24,970 bases of DNA from Oppiella nova. Its lineage: Eukaryota; Arthropoda; Arachnida; Sarcoptiformes; Oppiidae. Both the position numbers and the translations under genes were made by a program. Shown here piece by piece: positions 7,223-15,819 of the stretch (positions are counted from its first letter, which is position 1; the number at the start of each line of letters is the position of its first letter). A model generated the notes under the pieces. The model searched no databases. It was not told where the DNA came from and worked only from the letters and a program-made list of their open reading frames with translations. The DNA is taken from assembly GCA_905397405.1 (NCBI GenBank), contig CAJPVJ010000451.1:1-24970 (forward strand). The letters are read 5' to 3'.

Positions 7223-9931
7223 ATGAAGTTTAAAAAACAAACTCTGGCCATGTTAATACAGTGCTTTTGCATCAGTGGTGTTTATGCACAAATTACTCCC
7301 AATGTTTCAATGGCAGCGAAAAAAGCGCCAGAAAAATATTATCAAATTTCAGAGAACCAATTGGGCTATGTGTTATCAAGTTTTGCAGCACAGTCGGGTA
7401 TTGCCTTAAGTTATGATGCAAATATTTTAAAAGGGCTGAAAAGTAAAGGAATTACCGGGCATTATAGTGTAAAGCAAGGCTTCGATTATTTGCTTACAGA
7501 TCACCCTTTTCGGGTAGAGCAGCAAGGTTCGACTTATGTCTTAATTGCTAAATCTGGCTCAGCTAAACCGAATACAGAGAAAAACACTGCGACTGGAAAT
7601 ACAAGCACTCCGTTAAATAACACTTCGCTTTTCAATAATATGGACAGTGATGTTGTTACGCTTCCTCAGATTAAAGTCAATGCTGTACAACAAAAACAAA
7701 AGGTCAATACAACACAGCTGAATCGTGAACACATTAGCCGATTTAGAGGCACGGGGAATGGTGATGTGTTTTCTGATATCGCTGGTGTACAAGTCAATAG
7801 CCTGCGTAACGAAGCGGGTGCAATAGATATTGGTATCCGTGGAGTACAAGGTGAGGGACGTGTCCCTGTAATTATTGATGGTAGCCTACAATCCAGTCAT
7901 ACCTTTCGAGGCTATCAAGGAGAGAGTGACCGAACTTATATCGATATGGATTTGATTAGTCAGATTGAAGTCGAAAAAGGCGCATCGCGAGCGAAATTTA
8001 GTGTGGGCGGTATTGGCGGAATCGTGAAAATGCGTACACTCAGTGCAAACGATATTTTGCTGCCAAATCGTCAATCAGGTATCATGCTAAAAGGCAGTTT
8101 TTATAACAATAACAAAGCACCACAGACCTCAGATAATGAGCGTGAGCAGATGTCTTATCTGCTTCGTAATAAACTGTCCTCGAATAATTTTCAAAATGGC
8201 GCTGGCACAATCGCTGCTGCTTATCGGAATGATGTATTCGATCTGGTGGCTGCTTATAGTAAACGGGAAGTCGGTAATTACTATGCTGGAAAACATGGCA
8301 TTGATTATTATGAAGCGCGAGATATTGTTGATGTTGGACCCGGTCAAGAGGTGGTAAACACCAGTTATAAAAGTGATTCAGGCATCATCAAAGCGGGTAT
8401 GAATATTACAGACGAACATCGTGTTGAAGTGAATATGCGCCGCCATATGCAAAAAGCGGGTGAGGTCATGGCTTTTTATTGGAATAGATCGCAAGTGATT
8501 GATCCCAACTCTCCACCTTGGGGATATATCGATGGTGATTATGTTCTACCCAAATATATAGAGGGCGCATTTACCATGCCACAATGGTCCCTTGGAACCG
8601 CAGCGATTAATGCATTCAGTGCCAACTATACCTATAAGCCCAAGAATAATCAGTGGTTTGATTTAGAGTTAGGGGTTTGGCATACCAATGCCAAATATCG
8701 CCAGCACAATGGCATGCTTGGCATAGCCAATTCTCATTATGGCGACCAATACTGGGGAAGTTTTCAGGACTATCGTAGTGGGATTAATTTAGAAAACACC
8801 AGTAAAATTGATGCTTTAACCTTGAATTATGGTCTGACATATGACGAGCAACGGATGAAGCCACAAAACCTTATTGATACTGAAATCGCACGTGATGGAT
8901 TACGTCAAGAGTCCTCTCTATTTCTCAATGGCGATTATATCTTTAAAGATTTTACCCTGAGTTTAGGCAGTAAATGGCATAAGGCAAAAGTTAAGGATTA
9001 TGGAGACCAGTATGTCGCAATGAGACCGGTCGCCAATTCCGATTTAAATGACAAAGGCTATGCGCTTCGAGATTATGACGGAAAGATCGACTGGATAGCG
9101 CAGCTGAATTATCAGTTGCTGAATGGTATTGATGTCTATGGAAAACTCTCCAATATGTACCGCAGTCCAAGTTTGTTTGAATCGACGGTTTCCAAACAAA
9201 CCTTTAGTTATGATCCAGATCTGCCGATTAAATCAGAGAATTCTCGTCTTGTTGAGTTTGGTTTTATTGGGCACAACGATAACGTTTTCACTGAAGCAGA
9301 TCAGTTAAAATTCAATATCAATTATTTCCGTAATCAAACCCAAAATTTCCTTACCCAAGGAGTCCAACGTAAAGAGATTGTTAATGAGATTACGCCTGAT
9401 TTTATTTTGCCTTATACCACCTCATATACTTTTCTAAATTATGAGCAAGTTGTATTGAAAGGTTTAGAGTTTAATCTTGCTTACCAGCATCCAAGTTTCT
9501 TTGTAAACATGAACGGAACTTTATATCAAGCACCGAAAGTATGCCCAGCAACGAAAGATGATTGTAATGAGGTCGGAGATTCTTGGAGTCTGATTTCAAC
9601 ACGCTTGCCACCACGTAAACTTTTTAATATTAGCTTAGGCAAGAGTTTGTTTGAAAATAAACTCAATGTGGGGGTACGTGCCAGATATCATTCTGAAAAG
9701 AAAAATCCTAAAGGTTGGTTACAGGGTACAGGGGTGAGTGGGCGTGCGGTGACTGAAATTTCTTCGGAAACCTTAGTTGATATTTTTGCGAGCTATAAAC
9801 TGAATCCAAATCTAAATCTCTCGTTTAATGTTGATAACTTAACGAATCGTTATAACTTTGATCCTGGTACAGTGATCGGTATGCCGATTCCCGGCCGTAC
9901 CATCAAAGCAGGGTTCGAAATGAGATTCTAG
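7223..9931 (+). CDS. TonB-dependent heme receptor with signalling (STN) domain
   Basis: A 902-residue outer-membrane receptor. In order it has a signal peptide ending near VYA-Q (about residue 23), a secretin/TonB N-terminal STN domain (about 39-105, starting QISENQLGYVLSSFAAQSG), a low-complexity linker, a TonB box (TLPQIKV, about 145-151), a plug (about 173-290, with IGIRGVQGEGRVPVIIDG) and a 22-strand barrel ending in Phe. A YRSPSLFE motif resembles the FRAP/YRAP region of heme receptors, and HTFRGYQG in the plug recalls the HasR group. An STN domain is what FecI/FecR-type signalling needs, matching the two genes upstream. With hemO alongside, heme or a heme-protein is the likely ligand. 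GTG 7211 would add four residues, but ATG 7223 gives the normal signal peptide. Confidence 0.85.
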   Translation: MKFKKQTLAMLIQCFCISGVYAQITPNVSMAAKKAPEKYYQISENQLGYVLSSFAAQSGIALSYDANILKGLKSKGITGHYSVKQGFDYLLTDHPFRVEQQGSTYVLIAKSGSAKPNTEKNTATGNTSTPLNNTSLFNNMDSDVVTLPQIKVNAVQQKQKVNTTQLNREHISRFRGTGNGDVFSDIAGVQVNSLRNEAGAIDIGIRGVQGEGRVPVIIDGSLQSSHTFRGYQGESDRTYIDMDLISQIEVEKGASRAKFSVGGIGGIVKMRTLSANDILLPNRQSGIMLKGSFYNNNKAPQTSDNEREQMSYLLRNKLSSNNFQNGAGTIAAAYRNDVFDLVAAYSKREVGNYYAGKHGIDYYEARDIVDVGPGQEVVNTSYKSDSGIIKAGMNITDEHRVEVNMRRHMQKAGEVMAFYWNRSQVIDPNSPPWGYIDGDYVLPKYIEGAFTMPQWSLGTAAINAFSANYTYKPKNNQWFDLELGVWHTNAKYRQHNGMLGIANSHYGDQYWGSFQDYRSGINLENTSKIDALTLNYGLTYDEQRMKPQNLIDTEIARDGLRQESSLFLNGDYIFKDFTLSLGSKWHKAKVKDYGDQYVAMRPVANSDLNDKGYALRDYDGKIDWIAQLNYQLLNGIDVYGKLSNMYRSPSLFESTVSKQTFSYDPDLPIKSENSRLVEFGFIGHNDNVFTEADQLKFNINYFRNQTQNFLTQGVQRKEIVNEITPDFILPYTTSYTFLNYEQVVLKGLEFNLAYQHPSFFVNMNGTLYQAPKVCPATKDDCNEVGDSWSLISTRLPPRKLFNISLGKSLFENKLNVGVRARYHSEKKNPKGWLQGTGVSGRAVTEISSETLVDIFASYKLNPNLNLSFNVDNLTNRYNFDPGTVIGMPIPGRTIKAGFEMRF

Positions 9932-10003
9932 AATCATAAAACAATCAAATCGGCAAAACCCAACTGTAAAAATATGAGTGAACAAAGTAGTGAAAAATTA
10001 GTC

Positions 10004-10031
10004 GCTCTAAATCAGTAGCTCTAAATCAGTG
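10004..10031. repeat. 14-bp tandem duplication
   Basis: GCTCTAAATCAGTA is followed directly by the same 14 bases with a final G. It is noncoding, downstream of the receptor, and likely a simple duplication. Confidence 0.6.
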
Positions 10032-10047
10032 GTTAGAATCACGCACT

Positions 10048-10086
10048 AAAAAGTTGATAAAGTTCTATAGATATAGAACTTTATCA
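10048..10086 (-). terminator. Terminator of the RND efflux operon
   Basis: A perfect 14-bp inverted repeat (10055-10068 with 10073-10086, loop AGAT) is followed on the minus strand by a run of five T (plus-strand A at 10048-10052). It lies 80 bp beyond the pump gene stop. On the plus strand the stem is followed by A, not T, so it serves the minus-strand operon. It may also weakly stop readthrough from the receptor. Confidence 0.75.
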
Positions 10087-10165
10087 TCAAAAAAATATAT
10101 TCAAGCGATCTGATCATACACAGAAGCTTAGACAGCAGCATGCTGGTTGTTCAGCCCACTCAACG

Positions 10166-13100
10166 TCATGATTTTTGCGCCTGTTGGTCAATCTGTTGTA
10201 GCTCTTGTAAACGGCTAGAGTGAAGGTCTTGATTGTGTTGACGAGCCAACAGACTGTAAATGGTAGGTAAGACAAAAAGCGTAAAGAAGGTCCCGATCAA
10301 CATACCGCAGACAATCACAAGCCCTAAGCCAAAACGACTATGTGCACCAGCGCCTGTGGCAAAAAGGAGAGGAATCAGCCCAAACACCATTGCCGCTGTG
10401 GTCATCAGAATTGGACGTAAACGAATTTGAGCAGCTTTTAAAATGGCCGCTCGCCGATCTAAACCTTCATGAACTTGTAATTCATTGGCAAACTCAACCA
10501 TTAAAATACCATGCTTACTAATCAGTCCAATCAGTGTGACTAAACCAATCTGAGTGTAGATATTGACTGTGGCAAGTCCAAAAGCCAAGGGGATTAATGC
10601 GCCACAGATCGACAGCGGAACCGTAATTAAAATAATAAATGGATCCATTAGGCTTTCATATTGAGCGGCTAAAACCAGATAAATCACAATCAGCGCGGCT
10701 AAAAATGCAAACATCAAAGCGTTACCTTCCTGTACATACTGACGTGCATCGGCTTGCCAGTCATAACTAAATCCAGTCGGTAACTCAGATGCAGCCTGTT
10801 CCAGAAAACTTAAAGCTTGACCTAAGGAAACCCCAGCGGCGGGGATTGCCTGAAAAGTTGCAGCATTTTGTTGATTAAATTGAGTGAGTTTATTGGGTTC
10901 TACCTGTTCACTTAGACTGACCACAGTCGATAAGGGAATCAGTGTGCCTTGGTCCGTACGAATAAACTGTCGTGTCAGTGCTTGAGCTGTCAAACGTTGT
11001 GTATTGATGCTTTGAGGAATCACATCATAGGCACGACCTTGCATACTAAAACGATTGATATAATTCTCACCAACCAATGTCGCCAAGGCTTCACCGATAT
11101 CTTGCATACGAATACCCAGACTATTGGCTTTGGCCCGATCAACCTCGATTCGAATCACGGGGTTATTAAAGTCAAGATCACTGTCGACCACCACAAAAAG
11201 GCCACTTTCACGGGCTTTTTGCTTGATGTTCTGCATCGCCTGATAAATGGTTGAATAGTCTTGTGCACTACGCAACACCATTTGTAAGGGTAATCCACCT
11301 GTTGAACCGGGAAGCGCAGGATTTTGGAATACAAAAATACTGCTGCCTTCTACATCACCGACTTTGGCTTGAAGTTGCTGTTGAATTTCATCCGCAGAAT
11401 GCACTCGCTCAGACCATGTCGAAAGGGTTGTTCCACCAAAACTTGATGCAGGCCCATCTGTACCATTAATAATCCACGTGGTACTGGTTTCGGGGAAAGT
11501 CCAGAAGATTTCATCGAGTTTTTGATTAAAGTGCTCAGCATAATTCAGATTGGCATGTTGTGGTGCTTTGATGGCTGCCAATACACTGGCTTGATCTTCA
11601 TTGGGCGCCAATTCTTTTTGAGGGAGTTGGTAAAGCAATGGAAGGCTAATAAAAATAGCGATCGCAAAAACCACTGTGATCCAACGATGATGTAAGGAAA
11701 AATTGAGCAATTTACTGTAAAGCTGGGTCAAATGTTCAAAGAACCATTCGGCTGCTTTTGCCATTTTACCTTCCTGCTGTTTGGATTGAAGTAGAAATGA
11801 ACTCATAACAGGAGATAGGGTTAAGGCAATAATCCCTGAAACTAAAACTGCGCCCGCTAAAGTAAAAGCAAATTCTTTAAATAAGGAACCAGTTAATCCA
11901 CCCATTAAACCAATCGGAGCATACACTGCGGCCAGTGTAATGGTCATTGCAATTACAGGGCCTGCGACTTCTCGTGCCCCGATCAAAGCTGCTGCAACAG
12001 GGGATGCACCTTCTTCAATATGCCGATGGACATTTTCAACCACCACGATTGCATCATCTACAACCAAGCCGATGGCGAGTACCATGGCTAAAAGCGTGAG
12101 TAAATTGATGCTAAAGCCACATAACAGCATTAAACCCAAGGCACCTAACATTGACAGTGGAATTGTCACTACAGGGATCAAGACACTACGTAAAGAACCT
12201 AAACACAGATAGATCACAGCAATAACAATAATCAGCGCTTCGATAAAAGTATGTAAAACTTCATCAATAGAGGCATCAATAAAACGGGCTGTTTCATAGG
12301 CAAGATTGACTGTAACCCCTGGCGGTAAGGTTTTTTGGATCTCAGGCAATTTATCTTTAATTCCCTGTACGATCACCAAGGGATTGCCTGTAGGCGTCGC
12401 TTGTAGACCGACAAAAATTGCAGGTTTACCATCCATAGAGGCACTTGTTTCTGTCGAAGCAGCGCCAAGTTCAACTGTTGCCACATCTTGTAGACGAATT
12501 AGATTTTGAGCATCATTGCGTATCACCAGATTTTTAAAGTCCTGAATACTGGTGAGATCTGTGGAAACATTGACATTTGAAACCACCAATTCGCCTTTGA
12601 CCTGACCCGGTGCGGCTTGATAGTTATTTTGACGGATCGCATTGGCGACATCGGCGGCAGTTACCCCACGACTGGCCAAACGATCGGTATCCAACCAAAT
12701 CCGCATAGCCAAACGCTGACTGCCATAGGTCTGTACCTTAGCAACGCCATCAATTGTAGACAGCATGGGCTCTACCACCCTAGACAAATAATCGGTTAAT
12801 TCAGCCAAGGACAATTGTTCGCTGGAAAATCCGATATAGGCAACATCGGTAGATTCACCTGAAGAACGTTCAATGACTGGATCAAATGCCTGTTCTGGTA
12901 GTTTGTAACGGACTTGATTAACCTTTGCCATCACCTCTGTTAATGCTTGGGTCGAGTCACGATTTAATTGCATGCGTAACGTTACAGCACTGCGACCTTG
13001 TACAGTAGAAGAACTGAGATAGTCGATGCCCTCTACCGAAGATACTGCTTGAGCAATGGGTTGGGTGACAAAACCTTGCATAAGTTCAGCAGATGCACCG

Positions 13101-13255
13101 GGATATTCTGTATTGATACTAATCGTTGAAGTTTCAAGTAAAGGATACTGTCGGATAGGCAGTTTATTTAGGGAAAACAAGCCTGCCAGCAAGATCAAGG
13201 TGCTGACGACCAAGGCCAATACAGGGCGTTTTACAAAAAGGTCAGTAAATTTCAT
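10166..13255 (-). CDS. RND efflux pump, inner-membrane permease (MexI-like)
   Basis: A 1029-residue HAE1-family resistance-nodulation-division transporter, full length for the group. Twelve membrane segments surround two large periplasmic loops. The proton-relay aspartates D400-D401 are present in LAIGLVVDDAIVVVENVHRH, and the partner lysine K914 sits in GLISKHGILMVEFAN. The N-terminus (MKFTDLFVKRPVLALVVSTL, LPIRQYP, YPGASAELMQGFVTQPIAQA) is typical. It would export toxic organic compounds through a tripartite pump with the adaptor encoded 12 bp upstream. The start has AGGGAG a few bases upstream. A third, outer-membrane component is not encoded nearby. The order DoxX-adaptor-pump plus SoxR control points to the MexGHI group; substrates cannot be told from sequence. 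Confidence 0.93.
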   Translation of the reverse strand: MKFTDLFVKRPVLALVVSTLILLAGLFSLNKLPIRQYPLLETSTISINTEYPGASAELMQGFVTQPIAQAVSSVEGIDYLSSSTVQGRSAVTLRMQLNRDSTQALTEVMAKVNQVRYKLPEQAFDPVIERSSGESTDVAYIGFSSEQLSLAELTDYLSRVVEPMLSTIDGVAKVQTYGSQRLAMRIWLDTDRLASRGVTAADVANAIRQNNYQAAPGQVKGELVVSNVNVSTDLTSIQDFKNLVIRNDAQNLIRLQDVATVELGAASTETSASMDGKPAIFVGLQATPTGNPLVIVQGIKDKLPEIQKTLPPGVTVNLAYETARFIDASIDEVLHTFIEALIIVIAVIYLCLGSLRSVLIPVVTIPLSMLGALGLMLLCGFSINLLTLLAMVLAIGLVVDDAIVVVENVHRHIEEGASPVAAALIGAREVAGPVIAMTITLAAVYAPIGLMGGLTGSLFKEFAFTLAGAVLVSGIIALTLSPVMSSFLLQSKQQEGKMAKAAEWFFEHLTQLYSKLLNFSLHHRWITVVFAIAIFISLPLLYQLPQKELAPNEDQASVLAAIKAPQHANLNYAEHFNQKLDEIFWTFPETSTTWIINGTDGPASSFGGTTLSTWSERVHSADEIQQQLQAKVGDVEGSSIFVFQNPALPGSTGGLPLQMVLRSAQDYSTIYQAMQNIKQKARESGLFVVVDSDLDFNNPVIRIEVDRAKANSLGIRMQDIGEALATLVGENYINRFSMQGRAYDVIPQSINTQRLTAQALTRQFIRTDQGTLIPLSTVVSLSEQVEPNKLTQFNQQNAATFQAIPAAGVSLGQALSFLEQAASELPTGFSYDWQADARQYVQEGNALMFAFLAALIVIYLVLAAQYESLMDPFIILITVPLSICGALIPLAFGLATVNIYTQIGLVTLIGLISKHGILMVEFANELQVHEGLDRRAAILKAAQIRLRPILMTTAAMVFGLIPLLFATGAGAHSRFGLGLVIVCGMLIGTFFTLFVLPTIYSLLARQHNQDLHSSRLQELQQIDQQAQKS

Positions 13256-13267
13256 TCGCTTATCTCC

Positions 13268-14371
13268 CTAGACTCTGGGCTTGATCGAGGAAGATTGGGG
13301 ATGCTCAAGTGTATTTACGCTCGGCTCAACTTGCATACCATCACTTAATTTAAGTTGTCCTGATACAACAACTTGGTCACCTGCTTTGAGCCCAGATTTG
13401 ACTACAACTTTGGCTTGATGGCGCTCACCGAGCACTACCGCCACACGTTGCACAATCAGCTTGTTATGGTCTTGTTTTGCAAGGAAGACAGTATTGCCAT
13501 AAGCCGTATAGGTAATTGCAGTTTCAGGAACGACCAAGCTTGGGCGTTCAGATTCTTGGATGTCTAATTTGGCATACATGCCCGGTTTTAACTGTTGATC
13601 ATGGTTATTTAAAATTGCTTGCCCCTGCACAGTTCGCGATGTTGTGATCATTGGTTCGATTGCACTTACCACAGCTGTAAAGGACTTTTCAGGAAATGCA
13701 TCAATTTTGAGTTGTACAGATTGTCCGATTTTTAACCTCGATGCCAATTGTTCATCCAATGTGAAATTGGCAAGAATTTGTCGAAAGTCGACCAGATTAG
13801 CAATACCAGTGCCTGCCTCTAAATATTGCCCTTGATGTACTTGGCGTATTCCCATGACACCAGAAAAGGGTGCGCGAATCGTTTTCTGTTTTATGCTGGC
13901 TTGTAGCTGTTGGATTTCTGCACGCGTCATATCTCGATCAGCCAATGCGGTATCCATTTCTGCCCGTGAAATTGCATGACTATCAATCAGAAGTTTGGTG
14001 CGGTGATAGGCCATTTCGGCTTGTTTCAATTTGGCTTGCAAGCGACCTAATTGAGCTTGTTCAACATCGGTATTGAGTTGAATCAGTATTTGACCTTGTT
14101 GAACAGCTTGTCCAGATTGGAAATAAATCTGTTTGATCATACCTGTTGTTTCTGTTGACACTTTGACTTGTCGGATTGCTTCCAACTCACCAATACTGGA
14201 AAGCACTTGTGGAATATTTTGTTCGACCACTGTACTCAAGGCCACTTTGACTGGAGGGTAAGCGCCAGATTGATGCGTTTCACTTGAACGAGAATTTAAA
14301 TAAAAATAGATTGCGACACCCACGAGAATTAAAGTGATCGCGATTAGAAAAAGCCATTTGTTGTTTTTCAT
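13268..14371 (-). CDS. RND periplasmic adaptor (membrane fusion protein, MexH-like)
   Basis: A 367-residue membrane fusion protein. An uncleaved anchor helix lies at residues 6-25 (LFLIAITLILVGVAIYFYL) rather than a lipoprotein signal. The barrel-sandwich (lipoyl) halves are visible (GMIKQIYFQSGQAVQQGQIL, then TIRAPFSGVMGIRQVHQGQY), with an alpha-hairpin of about 65 residues between them, a beta-barrel and a membrane-proximal domain (SGLKAGDQVVVSGQLKLSDG). It links the pump to an outer-membrane channel. Its ATG overlaps the stop of the DoxX gene by 4 bp and its stop is 12 bp before the pump start, so all three are one operon. Confidence 0.92.
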   Translation of the reverse strand: MKNNKWLFLIAITLILVGVAIYFYLNSRSSETHQSGAYPPVKVALSTVVEQNIPQVLSSIGELEAIRQVKVSTETTGMIKQIYFQSGQAVQQGQILIQLNTDVEQAQLGRLQAKLKQAEMAYHRTKLLIDSHAISRAEMDTALADRDMTRAEIQQLQASIKQKTIRAPFSGVMGIRQVHQGQYLEAGTGIANLVDFRQILANFTLDEQLASRLKIGQSVQLKIDAFPEKSFTAVVSAIEPMITTSRTVQGQAILNNHDQQLKPGMYAKLDIQESERPSLVVPETAITYTAYGNTVFLAKQDHNKLIVQRVAVVLGERHQAKVVVKSGLKAGDQVVVSGQLKLSDGMQVEPSVNTLEHPQSSSIKPRV

Positions 14372-14796
14372 GCGACAACTCCAAGGTTGCGGAGTTGTTG
14401 TCGAAAATGACTGGCAATGGTCAGCGCTAAAAGACCGCCAATCACTGAAATATGTTCAAGTGCAAAGTAAAAGGCGATATTGGCTTGAATACCAGTCATG
14501 TTCCAAAAGTGATGCACAATCACAATTGTCAGTGCTAAAAATACGGAAAGAATCAGTGTGCCAAACCACATATGCCGCTCAAATAAAATACAATAGGCGC
14601 CCACAAGTAGAATCAACGCAGAAGCATAATTAAATAACCACGCAGGCTCTAGACCAGCCGCCTGCATTTCCAAAAATCCTGTTTCAACAGCAAGAATTTT
14701 ACTAAGTCCTGAACTTAGAAATAGAAGCGCAAGACAACATCTGCTGATGGTCCACAGCCATTGGCTTTCTAAACTTAATTTAATGAAATATGGCAT
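14368..14796 (-). CDS. DoxX-family inner-membrane protein (MexG-like)
   Basis: A 142-residue membrane protein with about four helices. The first carries the DoxX-type R-x6-FLSSGLSKI pattern (SRCCLALLFLSSGLSKIL). It heads the adaptor-pump operon, as mexG does in the Pseudomonas mexGHI-opmD operon, where MexG is also a DoxX protein and the operon is SoxR-controlled. In Pseudomonas MexG has been linked to phenazine binding; whether this protein binds a redox-active compound is inference. Transcription would begin near 14876, giving a leader of about 80 nt. Confidence 0.75.
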   Translation of the reverse strand: MPYFIKLSLESQWLWTISRCCLALLFLSSGLSKILAVETGFLEMQAAGLEPAWLFNYASALILLVGAYCILFERHMWFGTLILSVFLALTIVIVHHFWNMTGIQANIAFYFALEHISVIGGLLALTIASHFRQQLRNLGVVA

Positions 14797-14882
14797 GAGA
14801 ATATTTCCTGAAGAAATAAGGCTGGATGATTAAAACCTTTAAAATGAATAGCTTGTTGTTATTCATAATAGCTGTGGCAAGC

Positions 14883-14913
14883 AGTCTAAAACCTCAAGTT
14901 ATATTTAGGTCAA
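14883..14913 (-). promoter_or_regulatory. SoxR-controlled promoter of the DoxX-RND operon
   Basis: On the minus strand, TTGACC (14913-14908) and TAGACT (14888-14883) are separated by 19 bp. This over-long spacer is the hallmark of promoters activated by MerR-family regulators. Inside lies CCTCAAGTTATATTTAGG (plus strand 14892-14909), which matches the E. coli SoxR box CCTCAAGTTAACTTGAGG at 15 of 18 positions with a perfect left half. Oxidised SoxR bound here would untwist the spacer and switch on the efflux operon. Confidence 0.85.
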
Positions 14914-15028
14914 TGGGCTTTGATCAGAAAATTTGTAGAGAGATAAGATTTTTACAATGGCTTAAATTGGCGATAGCGTTTTTGTATTTTGAGTTGTAAT
15001 GATGAAAAGCCATGGCAACTAAGATCAA

Positions 15029-15076
15029 TTGACAAATGTACTTTGCTGAATTATAAAACCTCAAGTAATGTTGAGA
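15029..15076 (+). promoter_or_regulatory. soxR promoter with a second SoxR-like box
   Basis: TTGACA (15029-15034), a 17-nt spacer and TATAAA (15052-15057) form a near-perfect sigma-70 promoter, with a start site near 15064. A second SoxR-like box, CCTCAAGTAATGTTGAGA (15059-15076), matches the consensus at 14 of 18 positions. It covers the transcription start rather than the -35/-10 spacer, so bound SoxR would repress its own gene. Confidence 0.7.
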
Positions 15077-15085
15077 AATATCAAA

Positions 15086-15547
15086 ATGCAGACAGAAGAA
15101 AAAATTGATTTTAATCGAATGATGACGGTAGGAGAGGTGGCTAAACGGAGTGGTGTAGCCGTTTCAACCTTGCATTTTTATGAGTCGAAAGGGCTAATTA
15201 AAAGTATTAGAACAAATGGAAATCAGCGTCGTTTTCCATCAATTGTCTTACGTTATATTGGAATTATTAAGGTTGCACAAAAAGTCGGAATTTCTCTGGA
15301 GGAAATTAAAAATGCATTAAGTGTTTATCCTATGGGAAGCAAATTAACCGCAGAACAATGGTCAGTGTTATCATCGCATTGGCGGAAGGATTTAGATGAG
15401 CGTATTCAAAAACTAACACGTTTAAGAGATGAAATGGATTGGTGTATCGGTTGTGGTTGTTTATCTCTAAAACAATGTCCTTTACGTAATCCAGAAGATG
15501 TATTGAGACACCAAGGATCTGGTCCCCGTATTTTAGAGCGTGAATAA
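15086..15547 (+). CDS. soxR: Redox-sensing MerR-family regulator SoxR
   Basis: A 153-residue regulator, almost the length of E. coli SoxR. The MerR helix-turn-helix ([20 protein letters not shown], then GNQRR) is followed by a dimerisation helix and the [2Fe-2S] cluster motif C-x2-C-x-C-x5-C: C120, C123, C125 and C131 in [17 protein letters not shown]. The cluster is oxidised by redox-cycling compounds and turns the bound dimer into an activator. ATG 15068 would add six residues, but it lies inside the second SoxR box and only about 4 nt from the predicted transcript start. ATG 15086 gives an N-terminus matching E. coli SoxR, with a weak GAGA site nine bases upstream. No soxS is present, as is usual outside enterics; the divergent efflux operon is the likely target. 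Confidence 0.93.
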   Translation: MQTEEKIDFNRMMTVGEVAKRSGVAVSTLHFYESKGLIKSIRTNGNQRRFPSIVLRYIGIIKVAQKVGISLEEIKNALSVYPMGSKLTAEQWSVLSSHWRKDLDERIQKLTRLRDEMDWCIGCGCLSLKQCPLRNPEDVLRHQGSGPRILERE

Positions 15548-15744
15548 GAATCCAATATTAATATTTTATGTGATTGATATTTTAGCTTTTTATCTTGAGC
15601 TGTTGATCACTTATGTTTGGTGAAAAAACTCTAAGCACACTTTCAAGCTTTTAATCAGTACAAATGACCATTATCAATAATGATATTGAGCTAAAACGGG
15701 CATATTCAAAACCAAGTCAGTGTTGTGTAAATAACCAGTAATAA

Positions 15745-15789
15745 ATAGACAGGTCTGTATAGACAGTCCGCCTAACTTTTTAGTAGAAT
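15745..15789 (+). promoter_or_regulatory. Possible promoter of the vgrG-rhs operon
   Basis: TAGACA (15760-15765), an 18-nt spacer and TAGAAT (15784-15789) form a moderate sigma-70 promoter 31 bp before the vgrG ATG. Upstream, ATAGACAG occurs twice with a 14-bp period (15745-15752 and 15759-15766), with CTGT arms between, which could be an operator. No function is known. Confidence 0.35.
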
Positions 15790-15819
15790 ACATCACAATT
15801 TAAAATTAAATAATAATGC

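Noticed and set aside
8129-8357. Overlapping small frames inside the receptor gene on both strands
   Set aside because: They are shadows of the receptor reading frame, with no supporting signal.
10949-12799. Several plus-strand open frames opposite the RND pump gene
   Set aside because: They are antisense shadows of a full-length, well-conserved pump, with no binding sites or recognisable products.
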